NCBI GenBank assembly: GCA_026985055.1
Contig: JALSQZ010000132.1
Span: 62,001 to 126,000 of the forward strand
Origin: Sedimenticola sp.
Lineage (GTDB): Bacteria > Pseudomonadota > Gammaproteobacteria > Chromatiales > Chromatiaceae
Reading direction: 5' to 3'
DNA length: 64,000 nucleotides
This document shows positions 44,595 through 54,131 of this stretch, piece after piece (the stretch's first letter is position 1; each line of letters begins with the position of its first letter). The notes below the pieces were generated by a model. That model was given only the letters and a program-made list of their open reading frames with translations. It searched no databases and had not been told where the DNA came from. Both the position numbers and the translations under genes were made by a program.

Positions 44595-46325
44595 TCAGTC
44601 ACTGGCCAGTTCTTCCATGGCCTGGGCAAAATCTTCCACCGCGGGATCAAGCAAGAGTTTCTCCAGGCGAGGTTTCAGCTGGCGCAGATCCAGACGCCGA
44701 ATCAGCTGCTTGACCTCGGGAAGAGAAGCAGGATGCATGCTCAGGGTTTTCAGCCCCAGGCTCAGCAGCAGCGCGGTATAGCGGGGATTGCCCGCCATTT
44801 CTCCACACATGGCTACGTCCTTGCCGCTGCGCCGGCCGGCTTCCAGCACTTTTTGAATCAGCGCCAGAACCGCAGGATGCAACGGGTCGTACAGATGATT
44901 CACGCTGTCATCCGCACGATCCACGGCCAGGGTGTACTGAATGAGATCATTGGTGCCGATGGACAGGAAATCGAACATCCGGGCGAAACTTTCCGCGGTA
45001 AGGGCGGCGGCAGGAGTTTCTATCATCGCGCCTATCGGCAAGGGCTGGTTCATGACGATGTTCTGTTGCGCCAGATACTGCCTTTCTTCCTCGATGATTT
45101 CGCGCGCCTGGCGCGCTTCCCAGAGATTGGTGAGCATGGGGATCATGAGGCGCACCGGCCCATGCTGGGCGGCACGCAGGATGGCGCGTATCTGCACACG
45201 GAAAATGGATGTTTCCTTGAGGCACAGGCGGATGGCGCGCAAACCCAGTGCCGGGTTGATGCAGGCAGCGGGTTCAGGCTGATGCTCGCACTGTTTGTCC
45301 GCTCCCAGATCCAGGGTGCGAATGGTCACGGGTCTGCCTGCCATGCCCTGGATAACCCGCACATAGGCCTGGTAATGTTCTTCTTCCGTTGGCAGCTGAT
45401 CCCGGTTCATATACAGAAATTCGGTACGGTACAGGCCGATGCCGTCACCGCCTTCCTCCAGCACCGCTTTTACATCTTCCGGCAGTTCGATATTGGCCTG
45501 TAGCTCGATATGCACGCCATCCCGGGTGATTGCCGGCGTATCCCTGAGGGTCTGCAGGGCATTGCGCCGTTCCTGTTCCCGGTGCAGGCGCCGTTCAAAA
45601 AAGCGGATCTGACGGGGCTCGCAGTCAGCGAGTACGGTGCCATTGGCGGCATCCACTACGACCAGTTCGCCGCTGTGCAGATGGCTGCTTGCTCCGTGAG
45701 CGCCGACGATGGCCGGAATGCCCAGGCTGGCCGCGAGAATGGCCGTGTGGGACATGGGGCTGCCGAAATCGGTGATGAAGCCGCAGGCGCCCCTGTGATG
45801 CAGCATGATGGTGTCTGCGGGCGTCAGGTCTTCGGAAACGATGATGTGCCCGACGATCTCCGCCGGATCATTGCGTTTCTGCCCCTGGAGTATGCCCATG
45901 ATGCGGTTCACGACATGCTCCAGGTCGTCCTTGCGGGTACGCAGATAGGCATCTTCCATGTCTTCGAAAACACGTAGTAGCTGGTCACGCCGAAGTTGCA
46001 GCGCCCATTCCGCGGAGCATCCTTCGTCGCGTATGGTCTGGGCGGGTGCTTCGGCGATGGCCTTGTCCTGAAGCATGAGCAGATGGGTGTCGATGAACTC
46101 CAGGATATCCGCTGGCGTATCCGCGGGAATCTCCTTGCGGATTTCCGTGAGCTGGGTGGCGGCGAGCTGTACTGCGTGAAAGAAGCGTTCCACCTCGGCT
46201 TCGATTCTGTTGGCCGGAATCATGCCGGGTTCGGCCTGTATGCTGCCCCGGGAGAGCATCAGCACTTTGCCGATGGCGGTGCGGATGCCGCTGCTTACCC
46301 CTATGCCCTGGATGGCGATGCTCAT
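44595..46325 (-). CDS. ptsI: PTS enzyme I (PEP-protein phosphotransferase)
   Basis: 576 aa, the length of a plain EI without an N-terminal GAF domain. The phospho-His is His193 (FGSPMSHTAILAASLG). The C-terminal TIM-barrel has PEP-binding sequences (YRTEFLYM, TIRTLDLGADKQ, MIPMLTN, GTNDLIQYTLAVDRADDSVN). It transfers phosphate from PEP to HPr. Its start overlaps the HPr stop by 4 bases, so ptsH-ptsI are coupled. Confidence 0.97.
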   Translation of the reverse strand: MSIAIQGIGVSSGIRTAIGKVLMLSRGSIQAEPGMIPANRIEAEVERFFHAVQLAATQLTEIRKEIPADTPADILEFIDTHLLMLQDKAIAEAPAQTIRDEGCSAEWALQLRRDQLLRVFEDMEDAYLRTRKDDLEHVVNRIMGILQGQKRNDPAEIVGHIIVSEDLTPADTIMLHHRGACGFITDFGSPMSHTAILAASLGIPAIVGAHGASSHLHSGELVVVDAANGTVLADCEPRQIRFFERRLHREQERRNALQTLRDTPAITRDGVHIELQANIELPEDVKAVLEEGGDGIGLYRTEFLYMNRDQLPTEEEHYQAYVRVIQGMAGRPVTIRTLDLGADKQCEHQPEPAACINPALGLRAIRLCLKETSIFRVQIRAILRAAQHGPVRLMIPMLTNLWEARQAREIIEEERQYLAQQNIVMNQPLPIGAMIETPAAALTAESFARMFDFLSIGTNDLIQYTLAVDRADDSVNHLYDPLHPAVLALIQKVLEAGRRSGKDVAMCGEMAGNPRYTALLLSLGLKTLSMHPASLPEVKQLIRRLDLRQLKPRLEKLLLDPAVEDFAQAMEELASD

Positions 46326-46591
46326 GCTTCTTCCCCGAAACCTTCATTGATGAGTTCGAGAAGAGCGGTCAGCGCCTGTTCCTCGTCCTCACCTTCGGTC
46401 ACAACGGTAATATCACTGCCCTGACTGGCGGCCAGCATCATGACGCCCATGATGCTTTTGCCGTTGATGCGCTGGCCGTTGCGTTCAAGGTAAACCTGGG
46501 AGGAGAAGGCGCTCGCGGTGCTGACCAGCTTGGCGGCAGCCCGGGCGTGCAGCCCGAGGCGGTTGGGTATTACCACGGAGGAGGATTTCAT
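46322..46591 (-). CDS. ptsH: Phosphocarrier HPr with HprK-type serine site
   Basis: 89 aa. His15 in NRLGLHARAAAK is the EI-dependent phosphorylation site. Ser46 in GKSIMGVMML matches the HPr kinase site exactly in number. Both modifications are therefore predicted. Overlaps the EIIA gene upstream (ATGA) and ptsI downstream. Confidence 0.97.
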   Translation of the reverse strand: MKSSSVVIPNRLGLHARAAAKLVSTASAFSSQVYLERNGQRINGKSIMGVMMLAASQGSDITVVTEGEDEEQALTALLELINEGFGEEA

Positions 46592-46992
46592 GACGCCTCT
46601 CCGGACGCCCTGGACACCTGAATGCCACGCATGCCTCCTTCCGCCGCCTTGTGCGTGAGAGTGGCCAGATCATCGCTGCTGTAGTTGAAAACCCGGATCA
46701 GCATGGGCAGGTTGAGACCGGATACCACGTTGGCCTGGATTTCCCGGGTGAGTTCACAGGCGATATTGCTCGGTGTTGCGCCAAAGGCATCCGTTAGAAT
46801 GAGTATGCCGCTTCCGTCGTCCAGCACACAGGCGGCTTCGCGTGCTTTCTTCAGCAGTTGTTCAGGATCATCGTCCAGCGGAATGTCGAGACAACGAATC
46901 CGCAGGGGACAGTTGCCCAGCAACTTGCAGGCGTTTTGCAGCAGCATCTGGCCAATGCCGGGATGGGTGACCAGGAGAATGCCGATACTCAT
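46588..46992 (-). CDS. PTS EIIA component, mannose type
   Basis: 134 aa, single EIIA-Man domain. The phospho-His is likely His10 (GILLVTHPGIGQ). TDAFGATPSNIA fits the family. No EIIB, EIIC or EIID domains occur in the window, so it is likely regulatory rather than part of a sugar permease. Overlaps hprK and ptsH by 4 bases. Confidence 0.94.
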   Translation of the reverse strand: MSIGILLVTHPGIGQMLLQNACKLLGNCPLRIRCLDIPLDDDPEQLLKKAREAACVLDDGSGILILTDAFGATPSNIACELTREIQANVVSGLNLPMLIRVFNYSSDDLATLTHKAAEGGMRGIQVSRASGEAS

Positions 46993-47936
46993 GTCTTGTC
47001 GTTCTCTATGGCCTGGCTCTGGCGCTCGATGAAGATTTCCGCTGCATCGTAGCCTTTCAGCTTGAGCATGTGATTGCGCACCGCGGTCTCGACCAGTATC
47101 GCCAGATTGCGCCCGGGGGCCACCGGCACGGTGATCTCCGGAATTTCCACGCCGAGAATGCTGCGGTAGCGGTTCGCGCCGCGCAAGCGCTCCATATCGG
47201 CGATTTCCTGGAGCTTCATGCGCTTCAGATGTACGATGAGATGCAGATACTTGCTGTGACGGATGGCGCTGTCGCCAAACATGGCCGGGATGTTGAGTAT
47301 GCCCAGGCCGCGTACTTCGAGAAACTCGCGCAACAGGGGAGGGCAGCTGCCGCTGAGAATGTCCGGCGCCACCCGACGGAATTCGGTGACATCATCGGCA
47401 ATCAGGCGGTGACCCCGGATAATGAGTTCCAGGGCCAGTTCGCTTTTGCCTACGGCGGAATGGCCGGTGAGCAGCACTCCCATGCCCAGCACTTCCAGAA
47501 ATACGCCGTGCAAGCTGGTTCTGCGGGCGAAAAATCGCGCCGCGTAGTACTGGATGTTGTCCAGTACCTGACTGTCTTTCAGGGAAGAGGCGAGCAGGGG
47601 AACCCGGTGTTTTTTCGCCAGTTTCTCCAGGGCCGGGATGGATTTGAGGCGATTGCTCAGGAGGATTGCGGCCGGTTCTGCGGCAAACAGGCGGGAAAAA
47701 GCCGCCTGCTGTTCTTCTCCGGACAGACCGGTGAGGTATTTCTTTTCCTTGGGACCAATGATCTGGATGCGACTGGGGTGGATGTAGTTCAGCGGCCCGG
47801 CGACGATGGGATCGGATTTTTCCTCTTCGGCATCAAAAATGATATTGCCCAGGCCTTTCTCTCCCGCCAGAAGACGCAGCCGCAGGCGTTCCTGCAATGC
47901 GTCGAGGAGATCTTCAACTGTGATCTGATGCTGCAT
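46989..47936 (-). CDS. hprK: HPr kinase/phosphorylase
   Basis: 315 aa from ATG 47936. The N-terminal HprK domain is followed by a catalytic domain with the Walker-A-like GHSAVGKS (158-165) and the HprK signature region EVRGLGILNIPAMFGDSA. It phosphorylates or dephosphorylates Ser46 of HPr. It overlaps ptsN by 23 bp. In many proteobacteria rapZ follows hprK, but here the EIIA gene follows directly. Confidence 0.96.
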   Translation of the reverse strand: MQHQITVEDLLDALQERLRLRLLAGEKGLGNIIFDAEEEKSDPIVAGPLNYIHPSRIQIIGPKEKKYLTGLSGEEQQAAFSRLFAAEPAAILLSNRLKSIPALEKLAKKHRVPLLASSLKDSQVLDNIQYYAARFFARRTSLHGVFLEVLGMGVLLTGHSAVGKSELALELIIRGHRLIADDVTEFRRVAPDILSGSCPPLLREFLEVRGLGILNIPAMFGDSAIRHSKYLHLIVHLKRMKLQEIADMERLRGANRYRSILGVEIPEITVPVAPGRNLAILVETAVRNHMLKLKGYDAAEIFIERQSQAIENDKT

Positions 47937-48393
47937 CGGCCAGCGGCGGAGGGTTGAAGATGTGCATGATCTGTGCGGTATTCTCGGCCTGGCGCACCTG
48001 GGCGCAGATCTGCGGTTTGCTGAACAGCCTGGCCAGGCTGGCGAGCAATTCCAGATGTATATCGGTAGCCTGCTCGGGCACCAGCAGGCCAAACAGCAGA
48101 TCCACCGGCTTGTTGTCCATGGCGTCGAAGTCTATGCCCTGGCGCAGATGGATGAAGGCGCCTACCGGTTTGCTGATTCCCTTGATGCGGGCATGGGGCA
48201 GGGCAATGCCCTGGCCCATGCCGGTACTGCCCAGACGTTCCCGTTCCAGCAATTTTTCGTAGATGGCTTCCGCGCTGGGAGCGTTGGTTCCGGAAGCAAG
48301 CAGTTCGGACAGATGCTCCAGTGCGCGTTTTTTGCTGCCGGCATCATCTCCCAGGCTGATCTGGTCCGGCTGCAACAGGTCTTCGGGTAACAT
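47914..48393 (-). CDS. ptsN: Nitrogen-regulatory PTS EIIA (EIIA-Ntr)
   Basis: 159 aa from ATG 48393. The phospho-His is His67 in GQGIALPHARIKG. Members of the PTS-Ntr family regulate potassium and nitrogen-related functions; a trkAH system is encoded in this window, but a link is only inferred. A longer in-frame upstream extension runs through hpf antisense and is not used. Tandem with rpoN-hpf, the conserved order. Confidence 0.95.
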   Translation of the reverse strand: MLPEDLLQPDQISLGDDAGSKKRALEHLSELLASGTNAPSAEAIYEKLLERERLGSTGMGQGIALPHARIKGISKPVGAFIHLRQGIDFDAMDNKPVDLLFGLLVPEQATDIHLELLASLARLFSKPQICAQVRQAENTAQIMHIFNPPPLADAASDHS

Positions 48394-48493
48394 GGTTGTT
48401 GGTCTTGAATTCAGGGGCATTCCCCACTTCATGTGGAAAAGACCCGGATGGGGTTCAGCAGAAGGCATCTGCCTTCTGCTGCCGTTCCATGAG

Positions 48494-48826
48494 TTACTCG
48501 GGCATTTCCGCCAGGACGGCTCTGGGGCCATTTCCTCGCGCCCGTTTCTGAATCTTTTCCTTGTGTTTGAGAATTTGTCTGTCGAGCTTGTCCACCAGTC
48601 CGTCGATCGCAGCATACATGTCTTCCTCGACGGCGTCAGCAAAGACATCGGCACCGCTGACATGCACAGTGGCTTCCGCTTTCTGCATATGCTTTTCCAC
48701 GCTGAGAATGACATGTACATTGGTAACGTGATCGAAATGACGCTCGATGCGCTTGGTCTTTTCTTCGACATAGCTGCGCAGGGCGTCAGTGAGTTCTACA
48801 TGGTGACCGGTTACGCTCAGTTGCAT
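48494..48826 (-). CDS. hpf: Ribosome hibernation promoting factor
   Basis: 110 aa. Begins MQLSVTGHHVELTDALRSYV and continues EEKTKRIERHFDHVTNVHVI, the S30AE/HPF signature. Slightly longer than E. coli HPF (95 aa) but well short of the two-domain long form. It causes 100S ribosome dimer formation in stationary phase. Ends a few bases downstream of rpoN (16 bp gap). Confidence 0.95.
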   Translation of the reverse strand: MQLSVTGHHVELTDALRSYVEEKTKRIERHFDHVTNVHVILSVEKHMQKAEATVHVSGADVFADAVEEDMYAAIDGLVDKLDRQILKHKEKIQKRARGNGPRAVLAEMPE

Positions 48827-48841
48827 AAGTGTTCTCCTTGA

Positions 48842-50299
48842 TTAAACGAGACGTTTGCGTTCGTTGGATGGCGGAATTGCCATCGCTTCTCGGTATTTGG
48901 CGACAGTACGCCGGGCTACCTTGATGCCCTCATTGGACAACATGGTGGCGATCTTGTTGTCTGACAAGGGTTTCTTCGGATCTTCCGCAACGATCAGCTT
49001 GCGGATATGGGCGCGAATGGCCGTTGCCGATGCCTGGTCGCCGTTGTCGGTGGAGACGTGGCTGGAGAAAAAATACTTGAATTCCAGCACGCCTCTGGGG
49101 GTGTGCATGTATTTTCCCGTGGTGATCCGGGAGATGGTGGACTCATGCATGTCCACGGCTTCAGCGATGTCCTTCAGGATGAGCGGTTTCATCGCCTCTT
49201 CGCCCTGTTCAAAGAATCCCTGCTGCACTTCCACGATGCGTGTGGCCACTTTGAGCAGGGTCTGATTACGTCCCTGGAGGCTCTTGAGAAACCAGCGTGC
49301 TTCCTGCAGGTGATCCTTGAGAGTGACGTTGTCGCTGCTGTTGTCGGCGCGTTTTACCAGGGAGGCATATTCCGGATTGACCCGCAGACGGGGCATGGTA
49401 TCGGGGTTGAGAGACACCAGCCAGCGGCCATTTTTCTTCTGCACGAATACATCGGGTTCCACATAGCGGGTATCCGGCGGGGAAATGGCCGATCCGGGAT
49501 GAGGATTGAGTGAGCGGATCAGGCTGAATACCTGATGAACTTCCTCAGTGTTGATTTTCAGTTGTTTGCGGATACGTGCTTCATTGTTGCCGGTGAGCAA
49601 CTCGAAATGATCACGCAGCAGTTTTTCCGCCTGGGGTTTCAGGGGCAGTTCCGCCGGCAGCTGTTCCAGTTGCAGGAGCAGGCATTCCCGGGGGTCCCGC
49701 GCGGCGACTCCGGGAGGATCGAAACGCTGCACCCGGTGCAATACGGTGAGGACTTCTTCCATGCCGATTTCCTCATCGCCCATCTCGCTGACGATGTCAT
49801 CCAGGGACACGCGCAGATAGCCATCCGGGGCAATCCCGTCGATGATGGCGGTGGCGATGCCCCGGTCCTGGTCGGAAAAAGGTGTGAGATTGAGCTGCCA
49901 GTGCAGGTAATCCTGCAAGGTTTCCGCCTGGCTTTCGCGGGCGAGAAAATCTGCCGATTCCTCGTTGTTGCCCTGCTGGGCGCGTGGCGCCGGAATGTCG
50001 TACTGATCTTCCCAGTTGGCATCCACCGGCAATTCTTCCGGGATGCTGTCCTGGCTGCCTTCCGCGCCCTGGGGGGCGGTTGCGCTTTCCTCCGGAAGTT
50101 CTTCCGGGCTGGTGCCTTCTTCCACGGACAGAGCGTCCTGCCCGTCCTCCTCGATTTCCAGCATGAGGTTGGATTCCAGCGCTTCCTGTATTTCCTGTTT
50201 GAGCTCCAGTGTGGAAAGTTGCAACAGGCGGATGGCCTGCTGTAACTGGGGGGTCATGGTGAGATTCTGACCCAGACGGAGCTGGATGGATGGTTTCAT
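48842..50299 (-). CDS. rpoN: RNA polymerase sigma-54 factor
   Basis: 485 aa. Region I activator-interaction sequence near the N-terminus (LRLGQNLTMTPQLQQAIRLL), an acidic region II (about 50-125) rich in Glu, then the core-binding domain and the C-terminal RpoN box ARRTVAKYREA. It needs AAA+ activators: the NtrC-type regulator at 33679-35031 has the contact loop, whereas NtrX at 26985 does not. Upstream gap (50300-50518) likely holds its promoter. Confidence 0.98.
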   Translation of the reverse strand: MKPSIQLRLGQNLTMTPQLQQAIRLLQLSTLELKQEIQEALESNLMLEIEEDGQDALSVEEGTSPEELPEESATAPQGAEGSQDSIPEELPVDANWEDQYDIPAPRAQQGNNEESADFLARESQAETLQDYLHWQLNLTPFSDQDRGIATAIIDGIAPDGYLRVSLDDIVSEMGDEEIGMEEVLTVLHRVQRFDPPGVAARDPRECLLLQLEQLPAELPLKPQAEKLLRDHFELLTGNNEARIRKQLKINTEEVHQVFSLIRSLNPHPGSAISPPDTRYVEPDVFVQKKNGRWLVSLNPDTMPRLRVNPEYASLVKRADNSSDNVTLKDHLQEARWFLKSLQGRNQTLLKVATRIVEVQQGFFEQGEEAMKPLILKDIAEAVDMHESTISRITTGKYMHTPRGVLEFKYFFSSHVSTDNGDQASATAIRAHIRKLIVAEDPKKPLSDNKIATMLSNEGIKVARRTVAKYREAMAIPPSNERKRLV

Positions 50300-50518
50300 C
50301 AGTTGGTGAGTGAACCTTTGTGTCGGCGTTTATTCATAGTTTAGCGCTGTTGTGGCGGCTTTGCTTGATTCAGGTCATCTGTTTTCGAACTTGATCATGT
50401 TCCGGTTGTTTTCATGGTGCTGACAGTTTGTATGAATTTCATAAAATTCAGTTACTTACTGGGTGTCTCCGAAAACCGGGATCGGCAAATACGCTTTTCC
50501 TTGAGCGTTGCGCTCTCC

Positions 50519-51244
<726 letters not shown>

Positions 51245-51250
51245 GGGAGA

Positions 51251-51751
51251 TCAGGGGTTGTCCTGGGGGTGGATGATGACTTTTACCCGCTCCGAGCCTT
51301 CTGCCGCAGCGCCGGCCTTGAGGCGCGCCTTGACCCGGTCATAGACGATGCGGTCACTGCGAAAGCTGTCCTCGTTCTGGGTAAGGACGGCATCGTCGGT
51401 CAGTACCAGTTCCTCGCTGTTGATGCGATAGACGATGGTCTTGCCCTGGCCGGTGACCCAGCCCTTGCCTTTTGCCGGCAACTGGCGGAATCGCGCCGGT
51501 CTGCCAGTGGCGGTGAGCGTGTCCGGTTTGCGTCCCCTGAACTCGATGACCACCTTGTCGGCGCGCAGTTCCATGGAACCCTGACGGATGCGTACCTTGC
51601 CCCGGTAGGTGGTGGTGTTGGTCTTGCCGTCGATGTCAGCGCTGTCCGCCTCGATCTCCACCGGCGCATCCTTGTCTGCGGGCAGGGCCATCAGCGTCGG
51701 GGACAAAGCCAGCAGCAGGATCAATAGCAAATGACGGTTATTGTGCAACAT
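51251..51751 (-). CDS. lptA: LPS periplasmic bridge protein LptA
   Basis: 166 aa. Signal peptide MLHNNRHLLLILLLALSPTL ending in ALPA. OstA-like beta-jellyroll repeats follow (VEIEADSADIDGKTNTTTYR, GKVRIRQGSMELRADKVVIE). Part of the bridge carrying LPS across the periplasm. Overlaps lptC by 14 bp. Confidence 0.95.
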   Translation of the reverse strand: MLHNNRHLLLILLLALSPTLMALPADKDAPVEIEADSADIDGKTNTTTYRGKVRIRQGSMELRADKVVIEFRGRKPDTLTATGRPARFRQLPAKGKGWVTGQGKTIVYRINSEELVLTDDAVLTQNEDSFRSDRIVYDRVKARLKAGAAAEGSERVKVIIHPQDNP

Positions 51752-52295
51752 AATGGGCCCTCGCCTGAGCCGGGAAAAGTATCCTGGTGGGTGGTTTGAA
51801 CCAGGCTTGCATGCCTGTGGATTCTATCCAGTTTTGCTCGCTGGTGACAGTCACGGCTTCATCTGTTTCCACGTGTTCCGTTTGCGGGTAGATGCGCAGA
51901 TTGGCAGTGCGTATCTGCATGGCGGGATGATTTTCATCCGCCTTGCGTTCGATGGTTGTTGCGCCAAACAGCTGCAACAGGGTCTGGTAGGCGGACAGTT
52001 CTCCCTCCTGCGCGCTGATGGCCCATACGGGCCTGCCTTCCTCATGCAGCACATAGGAAGGCGCCGTGAGCCGGGTGATTCCGCTGTTGCGAAAGTGATG
52101 CATGTCTCTGGCTTGCAGCCGGTGGCGCAACCGGCCGCTGTTGTCGAACTGGCGAAGATCCAGCCCATCCATGTAGTAATCCTGTATCTGCTGTCCGCCA
52201 TCCGCAGCCCCGTGCTCTTCTGGCGGCTCCGGCCGCGAGGCCCACCAGGTATAGCCCAAAATGCCGAGCAGCAGCAGAAGCAGCCAGATACGCAT
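51738..52295 (-). CDS. lptC: LPS export membrane-anchored protein LptC
   Basis: 185 aa. One membrane helix (MRIWLLLLLLGILGYTWWAS) and an LptC jellyroll (YYMDGLDLRQFDNSGRLRHR; MQIRTANLRIYPQTEHVETD). Inner-membrane partner that passes LPS from LptB2FG to LptA. Starts 9 bp after kdsC. Confidence 0.93.
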   Translation of the reverse strand: MRIWLLLLLLGILGYTWWASRPEPPEEHGAADGGQQIQDYYMDGLDLRQFDNSGRLRHRLQARDMHHFRNSGITRLTAPSYVLHEEGRPVWAISAQEGELSAYQTLLQLFGATTIERKADENHPAMQIRTANLRIYPQTEHVETDEAVTVTSEQNWIESTGMQAWFKPPTRILFPAQARAHYVAQ

Positions 52296-52304
52296 GCGCG
52301 GGGC

Positions 52305-52829
52305 TTAGGTCAGGTAGGTTTGCAGGTGGCTCTGCAGTTTGCCCTGGGCTTCCATGATCAGTTCACAGACTTCCCTGGCCGCTCCGCGACCGCCAGAGGA
52401 GGCGGTGATCCAGTGAGCATGCTGTTTGGTGAAGGCATGGGCGTCTTGCACGGCAATGGCCAGGCCCACCTGGCTCATTACGGGCAGATCCACCACATCG
52501 TCGCCAACGTAGGCGATGTCGGCGTCTGCCAGAGCGAGTTTTTCCTTGAGTTCGATGTAGGCGGGTCGTTTGTCCCTTTGTCCCTGGTAGAGATGGTTGA
52601 TGCCGAGGCTGGCCATGCGCGTGGCGACGACCTGGGAAGTTCGGCCTGTGATGATGGCGATCTGTACGCCGCTGTTCTGCAGCATCACCATGCCGTGACC
52701 GTCCTGGGAGTGGAACGCCTTGTATTCCTGGCCGTCGTCGCCGAGATAGAGGCTGCCGTCGGTAAGCACGCCATCCACATCGAAGATAACCAGCTTCACC
52801 CGGGATGCCTTGTCCAGAATATCCTGCAT
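52305..52829 (-). CDS. kdsC: 3-deoxy-D-manno-octulosonate 8-phosphate phosphatase
   Basis: 174 aa HAD phosphatase that makes Kdo from Kdo-8-P. Motif I is VIFDVDGVLTDGSLYL, motif II IITGRTSQVV and motif IV YVGDDVVDLPVM. No gap separates it from kdsD (the kdsD stop codon immediately precedes its ATG). Confidence 0.97.
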   Translation of the reverse strand: MQDILDKASRVKLVIFDVDGVLTDGSLYLGDDGQEYKAFHSQDGHGMVMLQNSGVQIAIITGRTSQVVATRMASLGINHLYQGQRDKRPAYIELKEKLALADADIAYVGDDVVDLPVMSQVGLAIAVQDAHAFTKQHAHWITASSGGRGAAREVCELIMEAQGKLQSHLQTYLT

Positions 52830-53897
52830 CTACACCACTCCTGCGCGCAGCAGATCATGCATGTTCAAGGCGCCTATGACGTGTTTTTCCTCGTCTACCA
52901 CCAGCAGGCCGCTGATCTTGTTGTCTTCCATGATCTTGAGGGCTTCCGCGGCCAGGCTCTGGGGCTGGCTGGTGATGCCGCCCCGGGTCATGACTTCTGT
53001 GACCGGAGTGCTGTGCAGATCCACGCCTCGATCCAGGGTGCGGCGCAGATCACCGTCGGTGAAGACACCGCTGATATGCCCTTCATCGTCCACTACTGCA
53101 GTCATGCCGAGACCCTTGGCGCTCATTTCCATGAGCGCCTGACTGATTGTGGCCTGTTCTCCGACCTGGGGAATCTTGTTGTCCCTGTGCATGATGTCGC
53201 CCACATGCAGCAACAGCTTGCGTCCCAGGCTGCCACCAGGATGCGAGCGGGCAAAATCCAGCTCGGTGAAGCCTCTGGTTTCCAGCAGGGCGACAGCCAG
53301 GGCGTCACCCATGGCCAGTGCGGCGGTGGTACTGGCAGTGGGCGCCAGTCCCAGAGGACAGGCTTCCTGACTCACGCTGACATCAATATTCACTTCGGCT
53401 TCCCGGGACAGAGTGGAGGCTGGGTTGCCGGTCATGCTGATCAGGGGAACGCCCAGACGCTTGATGATGGGCAGTATGGTGATGATTTCCGCGGTTTCCC
53501 CGGAGTTGGAAATAGCCAGCACCACGTCTCCGACGGTAATCATGCCCAGGTCGCCATGACTGGCTTCGCCGGGATGCACAAAAAAAGAGGGGCTGCCGGT
53601 GCTTGCCAGGGTGGCCGCGATCTTGTTTCCCACATGGCCGGATTTGCCCATGCCGGTGACCACGATGCGACCGGTACAGTGCAGCAGGTACTCACAGGCG
53701 CGCACAAAACTGGAGTCGATGCGCTGTGCCAGATCGGCTACTGCCTGTGCTTCGGTGCGAATCACCGCCAAGCCAAGCTCCTGGAGTTTTTTGGCATCGG
53801 GTTTGCTGGATACGGGTATGGGGTTCAAGGCTTCTTCACGCGCAGGCTTTTGCCGGATGATAGCACGGGGCAGGAGGGAGGATAAGGGGATGGCCAT
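52830..53897 (-). CDS. kdsD: D-arabinose 5-phosphate isomerase (KpsF/GutQ type)
   Basis: 355 aa as drawn from ATG 53897. SIS domain (VVTGMGKSGHVGNKIAATLA; VHPGEASHGDLGM; CPLGLAPTASTTAALAMGD; SHPGGSLGRKLL) and two CBS domains at the C-terminus. It converts ribulose-5-P to arabinose-5-P for Kdo synthesis. The family N-terminus normally has about 20 residues before the SIS domain, here more than 40, and ATG 53897 sits in a palindromic repeat. TTG 53828 is a possible alternative start. Confidence 0.94.
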   Translation of the reverse strand: MAIPLSSLLPRAIIRQKPAREEALNPIPVSSKPDAKKLQELGLAVIRTEAQAVADLAQRIDSSFVRACEYLLHCTGRIVVTGMGKSGHVGNKIAATLASTGSPSFFVHPGEASHGDLGMITVGDVVLAISNSGETAEIITILPIIKRLGVPLISMTGNPASTLSREAEVNIDVSVSQEACPLGLAPTASTTAALAMGDALAVALLETRGFTELDFARSHPGGSLGRKLLLHVGDIMHRDNKIPQVGEQATISQALMEMSAKGLGMTAVVDDEGHISGVFTDGDLRRTLDRGVDLHSTPVTEVMTRGGITSQPQSLAAEALKIMEDNKISGLLVVDEEKHVIGALNMHDLLRAGVV

Positions 53898-53925
53898 TTT
53901 CAGTGGCTGTATGCCATTGAAAATG
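53886..53925. repeat. Short REP-like palindromic repeat (CATTTTCA...TGAAAATG family), copy 3, best hairpin
   Basis: CATTTTCAGTGGC-tgtat-GCCATTGAAAATG is a 13-bp stem with one mismatch and a 5-base loop (53895-53925). The related segments are at 4585-4626 and 9800-9842. It includes the ATG assigned to kdsD. Confidence 0.6.
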
Positions 53926-53934
53926 AAGGAACCG

Positions 53935-53998
53935 GGAAATCACATTTTCTCTTTGCGATGAGAAAAATTCCATGGAAGGAATTTTTCGAGGTTCCCTA
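53935..53998 (+). repeat. Small hairpin repeat (GAAAAA...TTTTTC family), copy upstream of kdsD
   Basis: GAAAAATTCC-atggaa-GGAATTTTTC is a perfect 10-bp stem (53962-53987). The whole stretch matches 44511-44580 in reverse orientation, including CATTTTCTCTTTGCG on the left flank. Confidence 0.55.
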
Positions 53999-54005
53999 TA
54001 ACTTT

Positions 54006-54131
54006 TAGCCCGAATATTGCACCGGATAGCATGACAGGTACGAACTGTATCCAGCATAATGGTCACGCAACATGCTGTAATTCATGGTAAAAAAACCACA
54101 TTTTGCGCGTTCTGGTGCAATATTCGGGTTA
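54006..54131 (-). repeat. MITE-like palindrome-ended element, copy 3 (short form)
   Basis: 126 bp in the opposite orientation. Ends TAGCCCGAATATTGCACCGG and its inverted form TTCTGGTGCAATATTCGGGT then TA. It equals the outer parts of the copies at 4321 and 40002, with the 121-bp CCGG-bounded hairpin segment missing. Its right end supplies the TAA stop of the small zinc-ribbon gene. Confidence 0.88.

Noticed and set aside
51741..53885. A 714-codon open frame opposite lptC, kdsC and kdsD
   Set aside because: It runs antisense through three well-supported genes, has low-complexity composition and no recognisable domain.
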